A DNA stretch of 64,000 bases, taken from positions 17,195,615 through 17,259,614 of the forward strand of contig NC_037674.1 of NCBI RefSeq assembly GCF_003255815.1. Reading direction: 5' to 3'. This DNA is from Theropithecus gelada (taxonomy: Eukaryota; Chordata; Mammalia; Primates; Cercopithecidae). A model generated the notes under the pieces. That model made no database searches and had not been told where the DNA came from. It saw nothing but the letters and a program-made list of their open reading frames with translations. Within the stretch, counting starts at the first letter, position 1, and the number at the start of each line of letters is the position of its first letter. Below, piece by piece: positions 30,601 through 41,800 of the stretch. The position numbers and the translations under genes were made by a program.

Positions 30601-33600
30601 CCAAGTGGTAGAGTGGGAGCTCCCTAGGCACAATTGCAACCACCCAAGCCAGGGCTGCAAATCAGGTACCCCTGTGCTCTTGGGAGCCAGGAGCAGGCAG
30701 AAGCCCCACCCTCCTGGCTGCAGCTGCAGCTGTGGGGCCAGGCATCTCTGCACTCTTGGGGGCCCAGGAAGGCCCCTTTCTGCTGACACAGGCTCGGAAG
30801 TGCCTGATCCTGCTGTCTGGCTTTCCCCACTGTCAGCACCTGATCTGATCATGGAGCAAAGTTGAGGCCGAACCTGGGTGCTGCTGCGGCTTGGCTGGGT
30901 GTGTGAATGCTCTGGGCAGTGCTGACACACCAGCCCCCTACCACCTTGGCCCCCTCCGGCCTTTGGGTGCCAACGAGCATGGGAGGGAAGCCAAGAGGGG
31001 CTGAGGGCAGCTCAGTGCTTGCCTGCAGGCGCCCCTTGGCACAAACAGCCTGGGTGCCATGAATGGTGGCAAGAGGCAGATGGGTCCCGGGTGAAGCCTG
31101 ACCTTCAAGCCAGGGAAGGCCTGAAGCCTGGGGGCTGGGCTGCGGGTCCCATGGACTGGAATGGGAAATTTTGATGCTTTTTCTGGCCCACCCATGGCTG
31201 CCCATGGACCAATAGGCATGTACTTCCTCCCCTCTGAGGGCCATAAAAAGCCCCTGACTCAGCCAGACCAGAAGAGACAATGGGACGACCAGCTGCAGGA
31301 AGGAGCTGCCCTCTCTGCTGAGAGCTGGAGAGACTCGGCAACCTGCCCACAGACAGGAGCCACTCTAGCCAGGGAAGCAAGCAGGCAAGCCAGCTCTTTC
31401 TTTTCCAGTACTCCTGGGCCCAGTGGGGTCTTCTCACTCAGTTACAATTTTTGATCTAAGAACATTCACTTTCCAACTGATTGCAAAGTAAAGGTGACTG
31501 GCATGGTGTGGCCACGAGAGATGCAGCATAAGCTCAGAGGTGAACATCAGTGCCGGGACCATTTGGAGCAGGATGTGGTAACCACCAAATGGAGACCAAG
31601 GCCTTCTGGCTCGACCTAGAGCACGGATGTAGCAAAGCGAAGTCCTGCAGAGGAGCCATCCTCTCTGCTGAGAGCTGAACACTCGTGGGGATACCCTGGC
31701 TGCGGAGAGGAGCTGCCCACTGTGGGTCTCCTCTGAGCTGTTCTATGGCTCAGTAAAGCTCCTCTTTGTCTTGTTAACCCTCTACTTGTCTGTATGTACT
31801 TCATTCTTCCTGGATGCAGGACAAGAACTGGGGACGTGCTGAATGGCGGGGCTCAAAGAGCTGTAACATGAAGAGGGCTGAACCATGCGTCTTGCTCGCC
31901 ACATGGTGGGTGACAAGAAGGAAAGAAGAGCTGCAGCCCTTTGGGGAGCCCAGACCCAGGAGCTCCCCAAGCTGGGGTTCTGACATCCTCTTTAGGGCTC
32001 TGCGGTTCCTGGTATCTCCAAGCTTCCAAGCACCACCATGTTTCCTAGTGTCAGCTGTGGAAGCTACTTATGGTATACTTGGTCTAACTGCAGCCTTGCA
32101 GGAAACCAGCGCCCATGTTGGCACCTGGAGCTGCCTGCCCCACCGCAGCTCACATACCTGGCTGTGCACAGTGGCCAGACTCCACACTCATTGGCTCACA
32201 CACACCTCGCCGCCCCACTCGCCCTTGGCAGGTGTGGGATACAGGTTGGTGGCATGAGCCGAGCACAGCCTGCAGGGATGAGTGGGCCCAATGGGCCTGA
32301 GCAAAACGGGCAAAGGCATCACTGGCCACAGAGGTTTCCAGCTGGCAAAGCAACACCCCAAAGGTCCGGTGACAGTTTGCGGCTGTGGTGAGCCATTATT
32401 GCATCACTGCACTTCAGCCTGGGCAACAGAGCAAGATGCTGTCTCAAAAGAATCTCAGCGAGTACAACAGGGAGATGTACTGAGCCTCAGACCACTGTCT
32501 CCCAAGGTGACTGCTTGGATGGGCTGGCATGACTGGGAAGGCCTTTGCCACTTTCCTATCTCCTGGATCCCATATCTAGTGGACGGGTGCCATCTTGCCT
32601 CTAGCCAGGGAAGCAAGCAGGCATGCCAGCTCTTTCCTTTCCAGTATTCCTGGGCCCACGGGGGTCTTCTCACTCAGTTACAATTTTTGATCTAAGAACA
32701 TTCACTTTCCAACTGATCAGAAAGTAAAGGTGACTAACATGGTGTGGCTGTGAGAGATGCAGCGTAACCTCAGAGGTGAACATCAGTGCTGGGACCATTT
32801 GGAGCAGGATGTAGTAACCACCAAATGGACACCAAGGCCTTCTGGCTCGACCTAGAGCATAAATGTAGCAAAGCAAAGCCCTGTACACTTTATAAAAACC
32901 AGCAAAAAGACATTCCAGTCTGAGTGAGCAGCTGGGACAAAGTCAGGTACCACCTGAATAGAGGGTGTGTGGCAGGGGCAGGCACAAGACAGGAAATCAG
33001 ACTGGAAGAGTAGGTTGTTCTTGGTCGTGCGTGCCAAGGCAGGCGGCATTCTCTAAGGAGCAGTGGTAAGCCATCGAGGCATTTGTTACTAGGGGTATGG
33101 CAAGATGAGATTGTATCTTCAGGAGATGACTGAGGCTATGATGATGAATACTTTGAGAGGGAGTGGAATTAAGCCAGAGAAACCAGCTAGTTCACTGCCG
33201 CAACCATCCAGCCAGGATGCTGGAGACTTCTATTCAACATTAGGCAAATATTTGCTGATTACATGCTGTGTGTTAGGTACTGTTCTAGGTCCCAGGGGGT
33301 GCATCAGCGAACAAGATGAGTGTCTCTGCCCTTGTGGAGTTTACATTCTAGCAAGGGTGACAGAACGATAAACAGTTTATGTACATGAAATATATATATA
33401 CTTTTTTGAGATAAGGTCTTGCTGTGTCACCCAGACTGGAGTGCCGTGGTATGATGATCGCTCATTGCAGCCTCTAACTCTTGGACTCAAGTGATCCTTC
33501 TGCTTCATTCAGCCTGTAGTGTAGCTAGGAGTATAGGTGCATGCCACCATGTCCAGATAATTTTTAGTTTTTTTGTAGAGATGGGGTCTCGCTACCTTGC

Positions 33601-36600
33601 CAAGGCTGGTCTTGAACTCCCAGCCTCAGCAATCTTCCTGCCTCTGCATCCCAAAGTGCTGGGATTACAGACATGAGCCACCATGTCCAGCCCTAAAATA
33701 TATAGCATGTTAGATGGCGATGAATACGAAGGAGAAAAAATAGGGAAAGGGGTATAAAGATTTTTGACAGTGGGGAGGGGGACAGATTATAAATTTAGAA
33801 AGTATAGTCAGAGAAGGAAGCCTTATCAATGTGATATTTGAGTGAGGACCCAAAGGAGGTAGCTGGAATGTGGATGCCAGTGGAGGAGAGGAGACGGTGG
33901 GTTTGAGAGACACAGGAGACAGAATCAACAGGACTTAGAGCCAACCAGTAGGATGATGGGAGTGAAGGAGAAAGAAAGCTGAGTCAAAAAGAGATTTTGA
34001 TTAGAGGTGACACAGGGCCACTGTAGACCCCTGCACAGGTGCATACCGCACAGCCTGCGGAAGTGCACATGGTGGCCCTGGGTGTCTGGACATGGTGATG
34101 CTGTTCAGCAGGACCCAAACCACAGCCCAGCCCTTCCTTTTCCTCCATTGGTGTCATCTGTTAGTTTGTCTCCCTGGGTAAGAAGGTTGTAAATTTCCCA
34201 AGATAATTGTGTGATCCCTGATAGCCCCAGATTAGCCAAGCCAAGTGCTCAGTAAATATCACTGTTGAAGGGGGCTTCCCAGAGCCACACCCCACCCAGA
34301 ATAGCCCGTGGCCATGGGGCCTCAGCCTTACTCATTCTGGAGTTCCCAACACCACTCCATGGTGCCTTTCTGGTAGATGCTGGGAGGCTGGCCCTCCAAG
34401 GTGGGAAAGCAGAGAGGGTTCACTGTGCAGACACAGCCCCACGGGCGATTTGGATTATGGGTTGTGTAGCAGCCCCTGGCCCTGTGCACGGTCGGGGCCC
34501 ATGCTGGCGTGTGTGCGTGATGCTTTCTGCTTTCATTTTCCCTCCTCATCCTTCTATTACTGGTTGTCCAGGGTCCTTTGGTCACCAATGAGCATTTCCC
34601 AGTGACAGCCTGGCCTTTCCAGGGAGGGCATCTCTTGGGCTGGGACTGGGTGCTGCTGACTTCAGCCCCTCCATCCCCCATCTTCCTATCTTCCTCTTTC
34701 TCTCAGAGCTCAGCGTGCCTCTTGCTGTGCCCTACCTGGACAAGCCCCCAACTCCGCTCCACTTCTACCGGGACTGGGTCTGCCCCAGCAGGCCGTGCAT
34801 CATCCGCAACGCTCTGCAGCACTGGCCGGCCCTCCAGAAGTGGTCCCTCCCCTATTTCAGGTGGGAGCTGCCCTGGGGTCGGGTGTGAGCAGTGATTACT
34901 GGCATCTAAGCATGGGCTGAGCGTCCATTCCTCTAGAGCCACAGTGGGGTCCACGGAGGTGAGCGTGGCTGTGACCCCAGACGGTTACGCGGATGCCGTG
35001 AGAGGGGACCGCTTCGTGATGCCAGCTGAACGCCGCGTGCCCCTGAGCTTCGTGCTGGATGTGCTGGAGGGCCGGGCCCAGCACCCCGGGGTCCTCTACG
35101 TGCAGAAGCAGTGCTCCAACCTGCCCACCGAGCTGCCCCAGCTGCTGCCTGACCTGGAATCCCATGTGCCCTGGGCCTCAGAAGCCCTGGGTGAGTGGAG
35201 GTGGGGTGGTCCTGGCCCAGGGCAGGGAAGATACAGGAAGGAGGGGGTCAGCCTGCTTGCCCTTAGGTGATGACCTGACCTACAGGCTTGGTCCTGTCAG
35301 CATCTGGTGCAGCTCACTAAATACATTCCCAGGCCTTGACTTAATCATAGACAAACTACCGAAGATTGTTGTCCTTCCTTCTGCCCCAGGGGAGGGCGGG
35401 CCCCTTCCCCAAGCTTTCCCAACCTCTCCCTCTTCTCCCTGACCCCTTTCTTGGGATTCTTCTGTGCTCACCCAGGTTTTGGCTCCGGCATCACCGGATG
35501 GCAGCTATCCCCAACCTGGCCTTCCTAACTTGCTCTCTGCCATCTGCCCTGCAGGAAAGATGCCCGATGCTGTGAACTTCTGGCTAGGGGAGGCGGCTGC
35601 GGTGACTTCTTGTAGGTGTCGGGAATACAAAGGTGGGGAAGGAGCAGGTGGGGGCAGAGGGAGGGAAGACCCTGGTTGGAGGTTGGACTGACTGTTCTCT
35701 AAGATTTCTTTTGGCTTCTAGGACTCGGGCACCACAGAGGGCTTCCCTTGACAGCTGAGGTGGGGGAAGGGACCCATGGCATCGGGGGTGGGTGCATTGT
35801 TTCTTCTAGACCCAAAGAAAGCTCCCTAAAGGCCAGCCGGGTCAGGGGGTAGGTGTAGGAGAACTTCCCCTCTTGGTGGAGAGGAGTCCAGGGCCTGGCG
35901 AGCATTAAGACCCTGGTAGGTGGAGTTCCAGAATGCCCATCAGAGCCCCTGGCATCTCCAGCCCACTGACTCTGTGTGCTTCTCTTTTGTCATAGGCCGT
36001 CTTGGGGTGCAGGGCTCTCAGCATGATGGTTTGCCGCCTCCTGTGCCCCTGCCCTCCATACCCTGCCCCCGGGCCTTCTTTATGTTGGCAGTGCACAAGG
36101 ACCCCTATGAGAACCTCTACTGCGTGGTCTCAGGAGAGAAGCATTTCCTGTTACATCCGCCCAGCGACCGGCCCTTCATCCCCTATGGTAGGGGATGTGG
36201 CCTGCAGGGGCTGGGGAACAGCTGGCCCAAGGGGGAGGGAGGCAGCAAGAGCCTGGGAGGCCAGTTCCCAGGCCTGAGGTGTGGCTGTGGCATCCCCACT
36301 GCACCAGGGCCCCTGATCCCCTTGCCCCTGCCCAGGGCTGACTGGGGTGGAGGAGGGTCTGGCAAGTTCCAGGCCGTTTGCAGTTCCCCCACACCCTTCT
36401 CCCTTGGGCTCCAGAGCTGTACACGCCGGCAACCTACCAGCTAACCGAAGAGGGCACCTTTAAGGTGGTGGATGAAGAGGCCATGGAGAAGGTGTCTGTC
36501 CTGTTCTTGGGCTCTAGGGAGGGAGAAGGGCAGAAGCCTGGCCCTGAAGAGCAGGCACAAAAGATCTGGGGAGGTGGCACCTTGCTCTGAAAAATCCCTA

Positions 36601-37096
36601 AGTCTGAGGCCTTTCATTGCTGAGCTGAGCAGGGTCTGTGGTGTTGACCTTTGGAAGGGACACAGCCTGAAGTCCTGGGGGGTCTGGGGGGCTGCTCCCT
36701 GGCATCTGATGTGTTCCCAGGTGCCCTGGATCCCACTGGACCCCTTGGCGCCAGACCTAGCCCGGTACCCCAGTTACAGTCAGGCCCAGGCCCTTCGCTG
36801 TACAGTGCGGGCCGGTGAGATGCTCTATCTGCCGGCTCTGTGGTTCCACCACGTCCAGCAGTCCCAGGGCTGCATTGCAGGTAAGGAGTTGCCCAGGCTG
36901 CCCGGGGACAGGCCCTGCCAAGGTCCAGCAGGGCCTCTAGGGGGAGGCTTGGGAGGCTCCAGGTCAGAAGAGCGACCTTCATACTCAAATCCCCATTCTT
37001 CCCACAGTGAATTTCTGGTATGACATGGAATACGACCTCAAGTATAGTTACTTCCAGCTGCTCGACTCCCTCACCAAGGCTTCAGGCCTTGACTGA
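27539..37096 (+). CDS. JMJD7: JMJD7, JmjC-domain 2-oxoglutarate lysyl hydroxylase
   Basis: Known function: a Fe(II)/2-oxoglutarate oxygenase that hydroxylates a lysine in the translation-factor GTPases DRG1 and DRG2. Exons: 27539-27602, 34707-34860, 34937-35190, 35555-35611, 36092-36187, 36415-36491, 36721-36880, 37008-37096. They total 951 nt, giving 316 residues, the human length. The start is chosen at ATG 27539 (MAEAVLDAV). The iron-binding HxD is H178-K-D180 at the start of exon 5, the 2OG lysine is K193 (SGEKHF) and the distal His is H277 (LWFHHV), so the active site looks complete. The dimerising C terminus ends in Leu-Asp-stop. The residue after the HxD motif is Pro (HKDPY); I remember His in human, which should be checked. 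PLA2G4B starts 1.8 kb downstream on the same strand. Confidence 0.95.
28709..28985 (-). mobile_element. Old Alu (J-like), minus strand
   Basis: 'gagacagggtcttactctgtc' to about 'ctgctgctcccagcc', diverged; in JMJD7 intron 1. Confidence 0.8.
29229..30014 (-). mobile_element. Solo ERV1-type LTR, antisense, with a young Alu inside
   Basis: An insertion with 4-bp target duplication gtga (29225-29228 and 30015-30018), as made by gammaretrovirus-like ERV1 elements. On the minus strand it ends '...cctgctaca' and carries a poly(A) signal AATAAA (complement of 29290-29295). Without the inserted Alu it is about 470 bp. No internal viral genes are present. The exact LTR family was not determined. Confidence 0.75.
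29340..29640 (+). mobile_element. Young full-length AluYR-like element
   Basis: Near-consensus AluY with variants 'ggctcaagcctgtaatccc', 'aaaaaactagccgggcgagg' and 'gccgagatctggccactg', which I associate with Old World monkey subfamilies. It has a 14-bp perfect target duplication, aagaaccgagctcc, at 29326-29339 and 29641-29654, and a pure A tail, so it is a recent insertion into the LTR. Confidence 0.92.
30165..31995 (+). mobile_element. LTR12/HERV9-like LTR sequence
   Basis: Long GC-rich LTR-like block in the same direction as JMJD7. It holds CCAAT (31209-31213) and a TATA-like 'cataaaaag' (31242-31250), then 'ctgctgagagctggagag', and further on 'ctggatgcaggacaagaact' and 'gctgcagccctttggggagc', phrases of the LTR12 R/U5 region as I recall them. 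A 285-bp segment (31363-31647) interrupts it. No viral protein frame is present. Edges are approximate. Confidence 0.65.
31363..31647. repeat. 285-bp direct duplication, copy A
   Basis: Starts 'ctctagccagggaagcaagc'. It aligns without gaps to 32599-32883 (constant offset 1236 bp) with about 23 mismatches by my count, so roughly 92% identity. It sits inside the LTR12-like block. Confidence 0.92.
32375..32450 (+). mobile_element. Alu right-arm fragment
   Basis: 'gcatcactgcacttcagcctgg' to 'gctgtctcaaaag' is the last 70 bp of an Alu. Confidence 0.8.
32599..32883. repeat. 285-bp direct duplication, copy B
   Basis: See copy A (31363-31647). Copy B lies outside the recognisable LTR12-like sequence and is followed by unrelated intron. 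Confidence 0.92.
33402..33693 (-). mobile_element. Old Alu (J-like), minus strand
   Basis: 'ttttttgagataaggtcttgc' to 'atgagccaccatgtccagcc'; diverged; JMJD7 intron 1. Confidence 0.85.
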
Positions 37097-37344
37097 TGGA
37101 GCACTGGTGAACACGGCCAGGCACGCCTCGGGGGAAGGGGCCAGCCCCTCCCTGGCCGGGTCAATTCTCGAGAGCCTGGAGTGTGCATGCTGGCTGCTGG
37201 CCCAGGGTCCAGCATGGCTTGAGATCAACTTTGGAGGATCTTGGAATGTGGTCATGAGGACTCAAGGTGCCAGGCAGGTCTGGGTGAGGGTTCTCAGGAA
37301 GTTGCCACACAGGTGAGCGGAGCAGGGATCAGGTGCAGCGGCAC

Positions 37345-37515
37345 CTCTCCCCAGTGCTGTGATGTTGGGAGAGTCACTGCATCTCGGGCATTGGTGTCCT
37401 GTCAGTAAACAGATGATAATGGCTCTACCTCACGGGGCTATCATGGGCTTGGAGATGATGTCTATGAGGACCAGCATGGAGCTGGCACACAGGACATGTT
37501 GAATAAAAGGTAGCT
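37345..37515 (+). mobile_element. MIR, + strand
   Basis: 'gtgatgttgggagagtcactg', 'gtaaacagatgataatggct' and 'ggcacacaggacatgttgaat' follow MIR. It lies just after the JMJD7 stop codon; its AATAAA-containing end ('gaataaaagg', about 37501-37510) could serve as a JMJD7 poly(A) signal. Confidence 0.7.
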
Positions 37516-37529
37516 GTGAGTCGTATGTT

Positions 37530-37828
37530 CTTTTTTTTTTTTTTTTTTTGAGATGGAGTCTCGCTCTGTCACCCAGGCTGGAGTGCAGTGGTGTGATCTC
37601 GGCTCACTTCAACCTCCGCCTCCGGGTTCACACCATTCTTATGCCTCAACCTCCCGAGTAGCTGGGACTATAGGTGCCCGCCACCATGCCTGGCTAATGT
37701 TTTGTATTTTTAGTAGAGATGGTGTTTCACCGTGTTAGCCAGGATGGTCTCGATCTCCTGACCTCGTGATCCACCCTCCTCAACCTCCCAAGGTGCTGGG
37801 ATTACCGGCGTGAGCCACCGTGCCCGGC
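37530..37828 (-). mobile_element. Alu, minus strand, with 16-bp target duplication
   Basis: Full-length reverse Alu flanked by ctgtgagtcgtatgtt at 37514-37529 and 37829-37844, between JMJD7 and PLA2G4B. It lies in the intron of the read-through transcript. Confidence 0.93.
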
Positions 37829-38869
37829 CTGTGAGTCGTATGTTGTGATCCTCCCTCTTGAAGTTGCCTTCTGTGCTCTAAGGAGGGCCTGAAGGTTCGG
37901 GTAAAAACTTCAGGGTGACCTTCACTGGGGGGTGAGGGCTGGATCCCAGCCTGGGCCCAAAGAGCCGTCAGCTGCCCAAGTTCCGCTGTCCATGAGAGCC
38001 ACAGCAGCCCCTCCCTGGGACAAGCAAGCAGACCTCAGTCTTGGAACTCTCTCGCCTAGACCTCTTTGGCCCAGGACCTTGAGAGCTATTCCTAACTTTG
38101 CTATGGTTACTGTCCTCCCCCAGTTCAGGGGCAGCAGGTGGGACCTGGTGCCCTGGGGATAACCCCTGTTTTTCCCATAATAGGCACAGGCAGGAAGGGA
38201 CAGAAGCCCCTGCCTGTTCTGGGGCTGTCCCTCTGAGGAAGGAGTTGGTCTCCACACTCTGACCCCCTACAAACCACGCCCTAGAGACAGAAGAACCCCC
38301 TGCCCCTGAGTGCCAACCCACAGGCCTCATCCCTGGCCACTCAGCACCTGGCTTTGAAGGGCTGTTTTATGTGACAGCCACTCCCCTGCCTGTCGTGAGG
38401 GGGCCCGGGTGCTCATCTCAGATTGATGGAGCCCTGCAGTCAAGACCGGGCATTCCTGTCCAACAGGTGCCAGAGTTGCGAAAGGCCTGTGACGGGGCAC
38501 TCCACTGTTCCCTTGGCTGCTGTTCTGGGACTCACCCCTGCTTTCCTTCTGCTCAGCCCCTGGCAGCAGGCTCTCCGGACTGGGATTGCAGAGCTGGGAG
38601 TTCAGGGCTGGGCGGGGCAGGCCCAGGTGGTAATGGCTGGCGAGTGCCACAGAGGTGTCAGGAGCGCTAGTACAGGCTTAGGGTGCCTCGTTTCCTGGAC
38701 AGGTGGCTGGTCCAGGAGTGGGTGTGGAGCTTAGGTGGAGCAGAGGCAGCAGGTGGGAGGGACTTGGGACCAACTGGGACATTACATCCCTGGCTCTGGG
38801 TCAGAAAGCCCACAGTCCTTGATCCTGTGGCCACTGCTTCATCATTCCTGCTCCTAAGGACTCGGTCTC

Positions 38870-38878
38870 ATGGCTCTG
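38870..38878 (+). other. PLA2G4B: PLA2G4B start exon, 9 coding nucleotides (M-A-L)
   Basis: ATGGCTCTG is followed at once by the good donor GTAAGG. It joins in phase 0 to the exon at 40101 (A-E-V-S-R). The human standalone protein begins M-A-V-A-E-V-S-R as I remember it, so one G-to-C difference in the third codon explains M-A-L here. The rest of this exon upstream would be 5'UTR. The placement is inferred; nothing else nearby offers ATG plus a phase-0 donor of this form. Confidence 0.65.
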
Positions 38879-41800
38879 GTAAGGCCTGGCAGGGTGCTGG
38901 GTCCCCACTCTGACCCCTGCTCTCTACCTGGGGCCTGGTTAGTATGTTTCTTATGGGAGCGGTGGTCTTCTCCAGGTGTGGGGAGGGGAGTTTATTGACC
39001 ACAAGACCAGGGCAGTGGGCAGAAGCCAGGGGAGAAGGAGGCCTGGGGATGAGGGATCCAGCCTGAGTTTTTTCTGCCCTGGGAACGGGCTCCTGGCACA
39101 GCTCCCTGGCACCATGGATATGGGCCCTGGAGACTCAGGTTCCCAGCTGCCGTCCTGAGGCCCTGGAAGGAAGTGGCTGCTCTGTGCTCCTCTGACTCAG
39201 TTGCCTGGAGTGTGGGGGTCCTGGGCTGACCCTGGTGGATGAGGCTCTCCAGCACTGCCCTGGACCTGGTTGCTCCCTGGACTTGACCTGTTAGGGCCCT
39301 TGTGGAGGCAGGCAGAAGGCCGAAAGGAAGCAGTTGGCACTGGCTTCGCTGGTCCCGGTGCGCCTGCCAGGCTGCATTTCCGGAACCGGGGGATGGGTTT
39401 GGAGGGAGCTACTGGGGGACCATCTTCAGCCTGACCTGGCAGACGCGAGAGCCTGTGAGGGGTCTGAGCTAGGAGCCACCTCCCCTGCCCAGGAGAGAGC
39501 CCATTTTCAGGATGCACTTCTGACCAGGGGTAGAGGGAGAGTGCGAGAGCAGCTCAGCCGGGGCCCAAGGCCCTGACTTGCCACTTCCCCTCCCTCGATA
39601 GCTTATGTCCCCTGCCACCCAAGACCAGCCTGAAAGCTCCTTAGCCGGGGTGTGGGCTGGGGATGTGGGGTGGAGAGCCTAAAGGATACTACCCCAAGGA
39701 GGTGGAAGCAGGTCCGTGTGAGGCATAAATCTGGAGCCAGCCTGCCCGGGCTCCAGTCCCAATTCTGGACCTCAGGCAAATGACTGCTTCTCTGTGCCTC
39801 AGTTTCCTCGTGGAGTGGGTCGTCATAAATAGTATCTGCGCATACGGTGGTTGTGCGACAAATGAGTTAATGTATGCAAAGCCCTTGGCCCAGAGCCGGC
39901 GCAGAGCGTTGTGTGAGTGCTGGGAGGCATCATCATGGAGATGTCATGTCTGCTCTTGTTGATTCAGGATTCTGATGGGATGGAGGACAGGCCTGGGGTT
40001 CAGGATTAAGCCTTAAGGCACTGCTCCAGCCTCCTTTGCAGCCCCTGTCACCCTTGGCTTCACCAGCCTGTAGCAGGTCTCCCCTCTCCCGCCTCTGCAG
40101 GCAGAGGTGTCCAGGACCTGCCTGCTCACAGTTCGTGTCCTGAAGGCCCATCGCCTACCCTCTAAGGACCTAGGTGAGTGCGCACCGCCCTGGCACCTCT
40201 GCTGGGCTGAGGGAGGAGGAGGGTGCTGAGGAGGAGGGTGCTGTGGCTGGATTTGGTGGAGGCGGGTGGGCTGGTGGGCAGGGCCTAGAGGAGGGGGCTG
40301 AGAGGAGCTTCTGAATGGAAGGTGGCAGCTGGGGCTCTGCCTCTGTCCCCCACTTCCCCTCCCCTTAGTCTTACCCCACATGGGGCTCCAGGTGATGGAA
40401 GGAAGTGGGTCTGGGTGGCTGGGAAGGGCTCTTGGCCACCGCTGGGCACTTGTTCCTTCCCACAGTGACCCCCTCTGACTGCTACGTGACTCTCTGGCTG
40501 CCCACAGCCTGCAGCCACAGGCTCCAGACACGCACAGTCAAGAATAGCAGTAGCCCTGTCTGGAACCAGAGCTTTCACTTTAGGATCCACAGGCAGCTCA
40601 AGGTGGGCCAGGCATCAGCACTAGCTCTACCCACATCCCCACCAGCCGCTGCCACTGCCCTGCTCACCTTCCCGTCCCCTCCCTCCTGCAGCCCTGTCAC
40701 TTTTTCCCTCCAGAATGTCATGGAACTGAAAGTCTTTGACCAGGACCTGGTGACCGGAGATGACCCTGTGTTGTCAGTGCTGTTTGATGCGGGGACTCTG
40801 CGGGCTGGGGAGTTCCGGCACAAGAGCTTCTCACTGAGCCCTCAGGCAAGGCGGTGTTTCCACGGCAGCCCCAGCTGGTGTCTGGGTTGAAATTCCACAT
40901 GCACATGCACACACATGCATGTCTCATACTCACTGACACATGCACACTCCTGACCCTTTCTAACTCGCTTCTGGCTCTCTTCCCAGGGTGAGGGGTGCCT
41001 GGAAGTTGAATTTCGCCTGCAGAGTCTGTGAGTCAGGGGCCTGGGGCCGTTTGGGTGGGAGTGCCTCGTGGGAAGGACAGCACTAGTGCCTGGGGGATGC
41101 CCAGGTCTCTGTGGGGTGAGAACTTGGACTCCTACTAAGGGGGCTTTGGGATCTCTTTCCAGGGCTGACCGTGGCGAGCAGCTCGTCGGCAATGGCGTTC
41201 TGGTGGTGAGTGTGACCAGTGCTCTGGGAGGTGGTCTGGGGTCCCCGGGACTCCCTCGTGCCAGCAGCTTGAGGCACAGGCCCACTGCTGCCTCTGTCTG
41301 GGGACCCTGGAATTTCAGTTTGTTAAGGGAATACAATCTCAAGGGTCCAGGTAATGAAGTGCAGACCAGCAGGAGCCAGGGTGCTGGGAGGGTGAGGTCC
41401 CTGAATGGGGGTGGGGTTAGTGTCTGAGGGGCTCTCTTCATAACTCAGGCCCGGGAGCTCTCCTGCTTGCACGTTCAACTGGAGGAGACAGGAGACCAGA
41501 AGCGTGAGTCCCCAACTCACTGGGACAGCCCCCGGCTCTCAGCCCGTCTTCCCTCTTTAAGCATTGGACAATTCTCTGTGGGGCTCCCTGGGGCCTGAGC
41601 TTTCCCCTTAGGCCTTCTCAGGGGGACCGTGGTGGGGGCTCCATCTCGTACCCCCAGCCTGACCAGACTATTTCAGTGGGGAGAGGGAGGTGTTCTCCAG
41701 GCCTCCCAGCAAGATGGATTCTGTGGGCAGAGATAGCGCCCTCAACCTCTCTGCTCTGGCTCCTGTTTCCAGCCTCAGAGCGCAGAGTTCAGCTTGTGGT

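Larger units (their letters stand above)
27603..34706 (+). other. JMJD7: JMJD7 intron 1
   Basis: A 7.1-kb intron joining the 64-nt first exon to exon 2 in phase 1. It is dominated by transposable elements: an Alu (28709-28985), a split Alu with an ERV1-type LTR inside it, an LTR12/HERV9-like block, a 285-bp duplication and a further Alu (33402-33693). Stretches 27611-28700 and 33700-34700 show no gene; 28385-28520 and 33228-33375 resemble old L2-type repeats. Confidence 0.75.

Noticed and set aside
30163..31280. Plus- and minus-strand frames up to 197 codons in the LTR block
   Set aside because: GC-rich LTR sequence without viral protein motifs; no gag, pol or env resemblance seen.
40105..40173. 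Alternative acceptor 4 nt inside PLA2G4B exon 2, which would pair with JMJD7 exon 7
   Set aside because: It would give a 1064-residue read-through; the 40101 acceptor gives 781 and 1012 residues, the lengths I remember for the human proteins.
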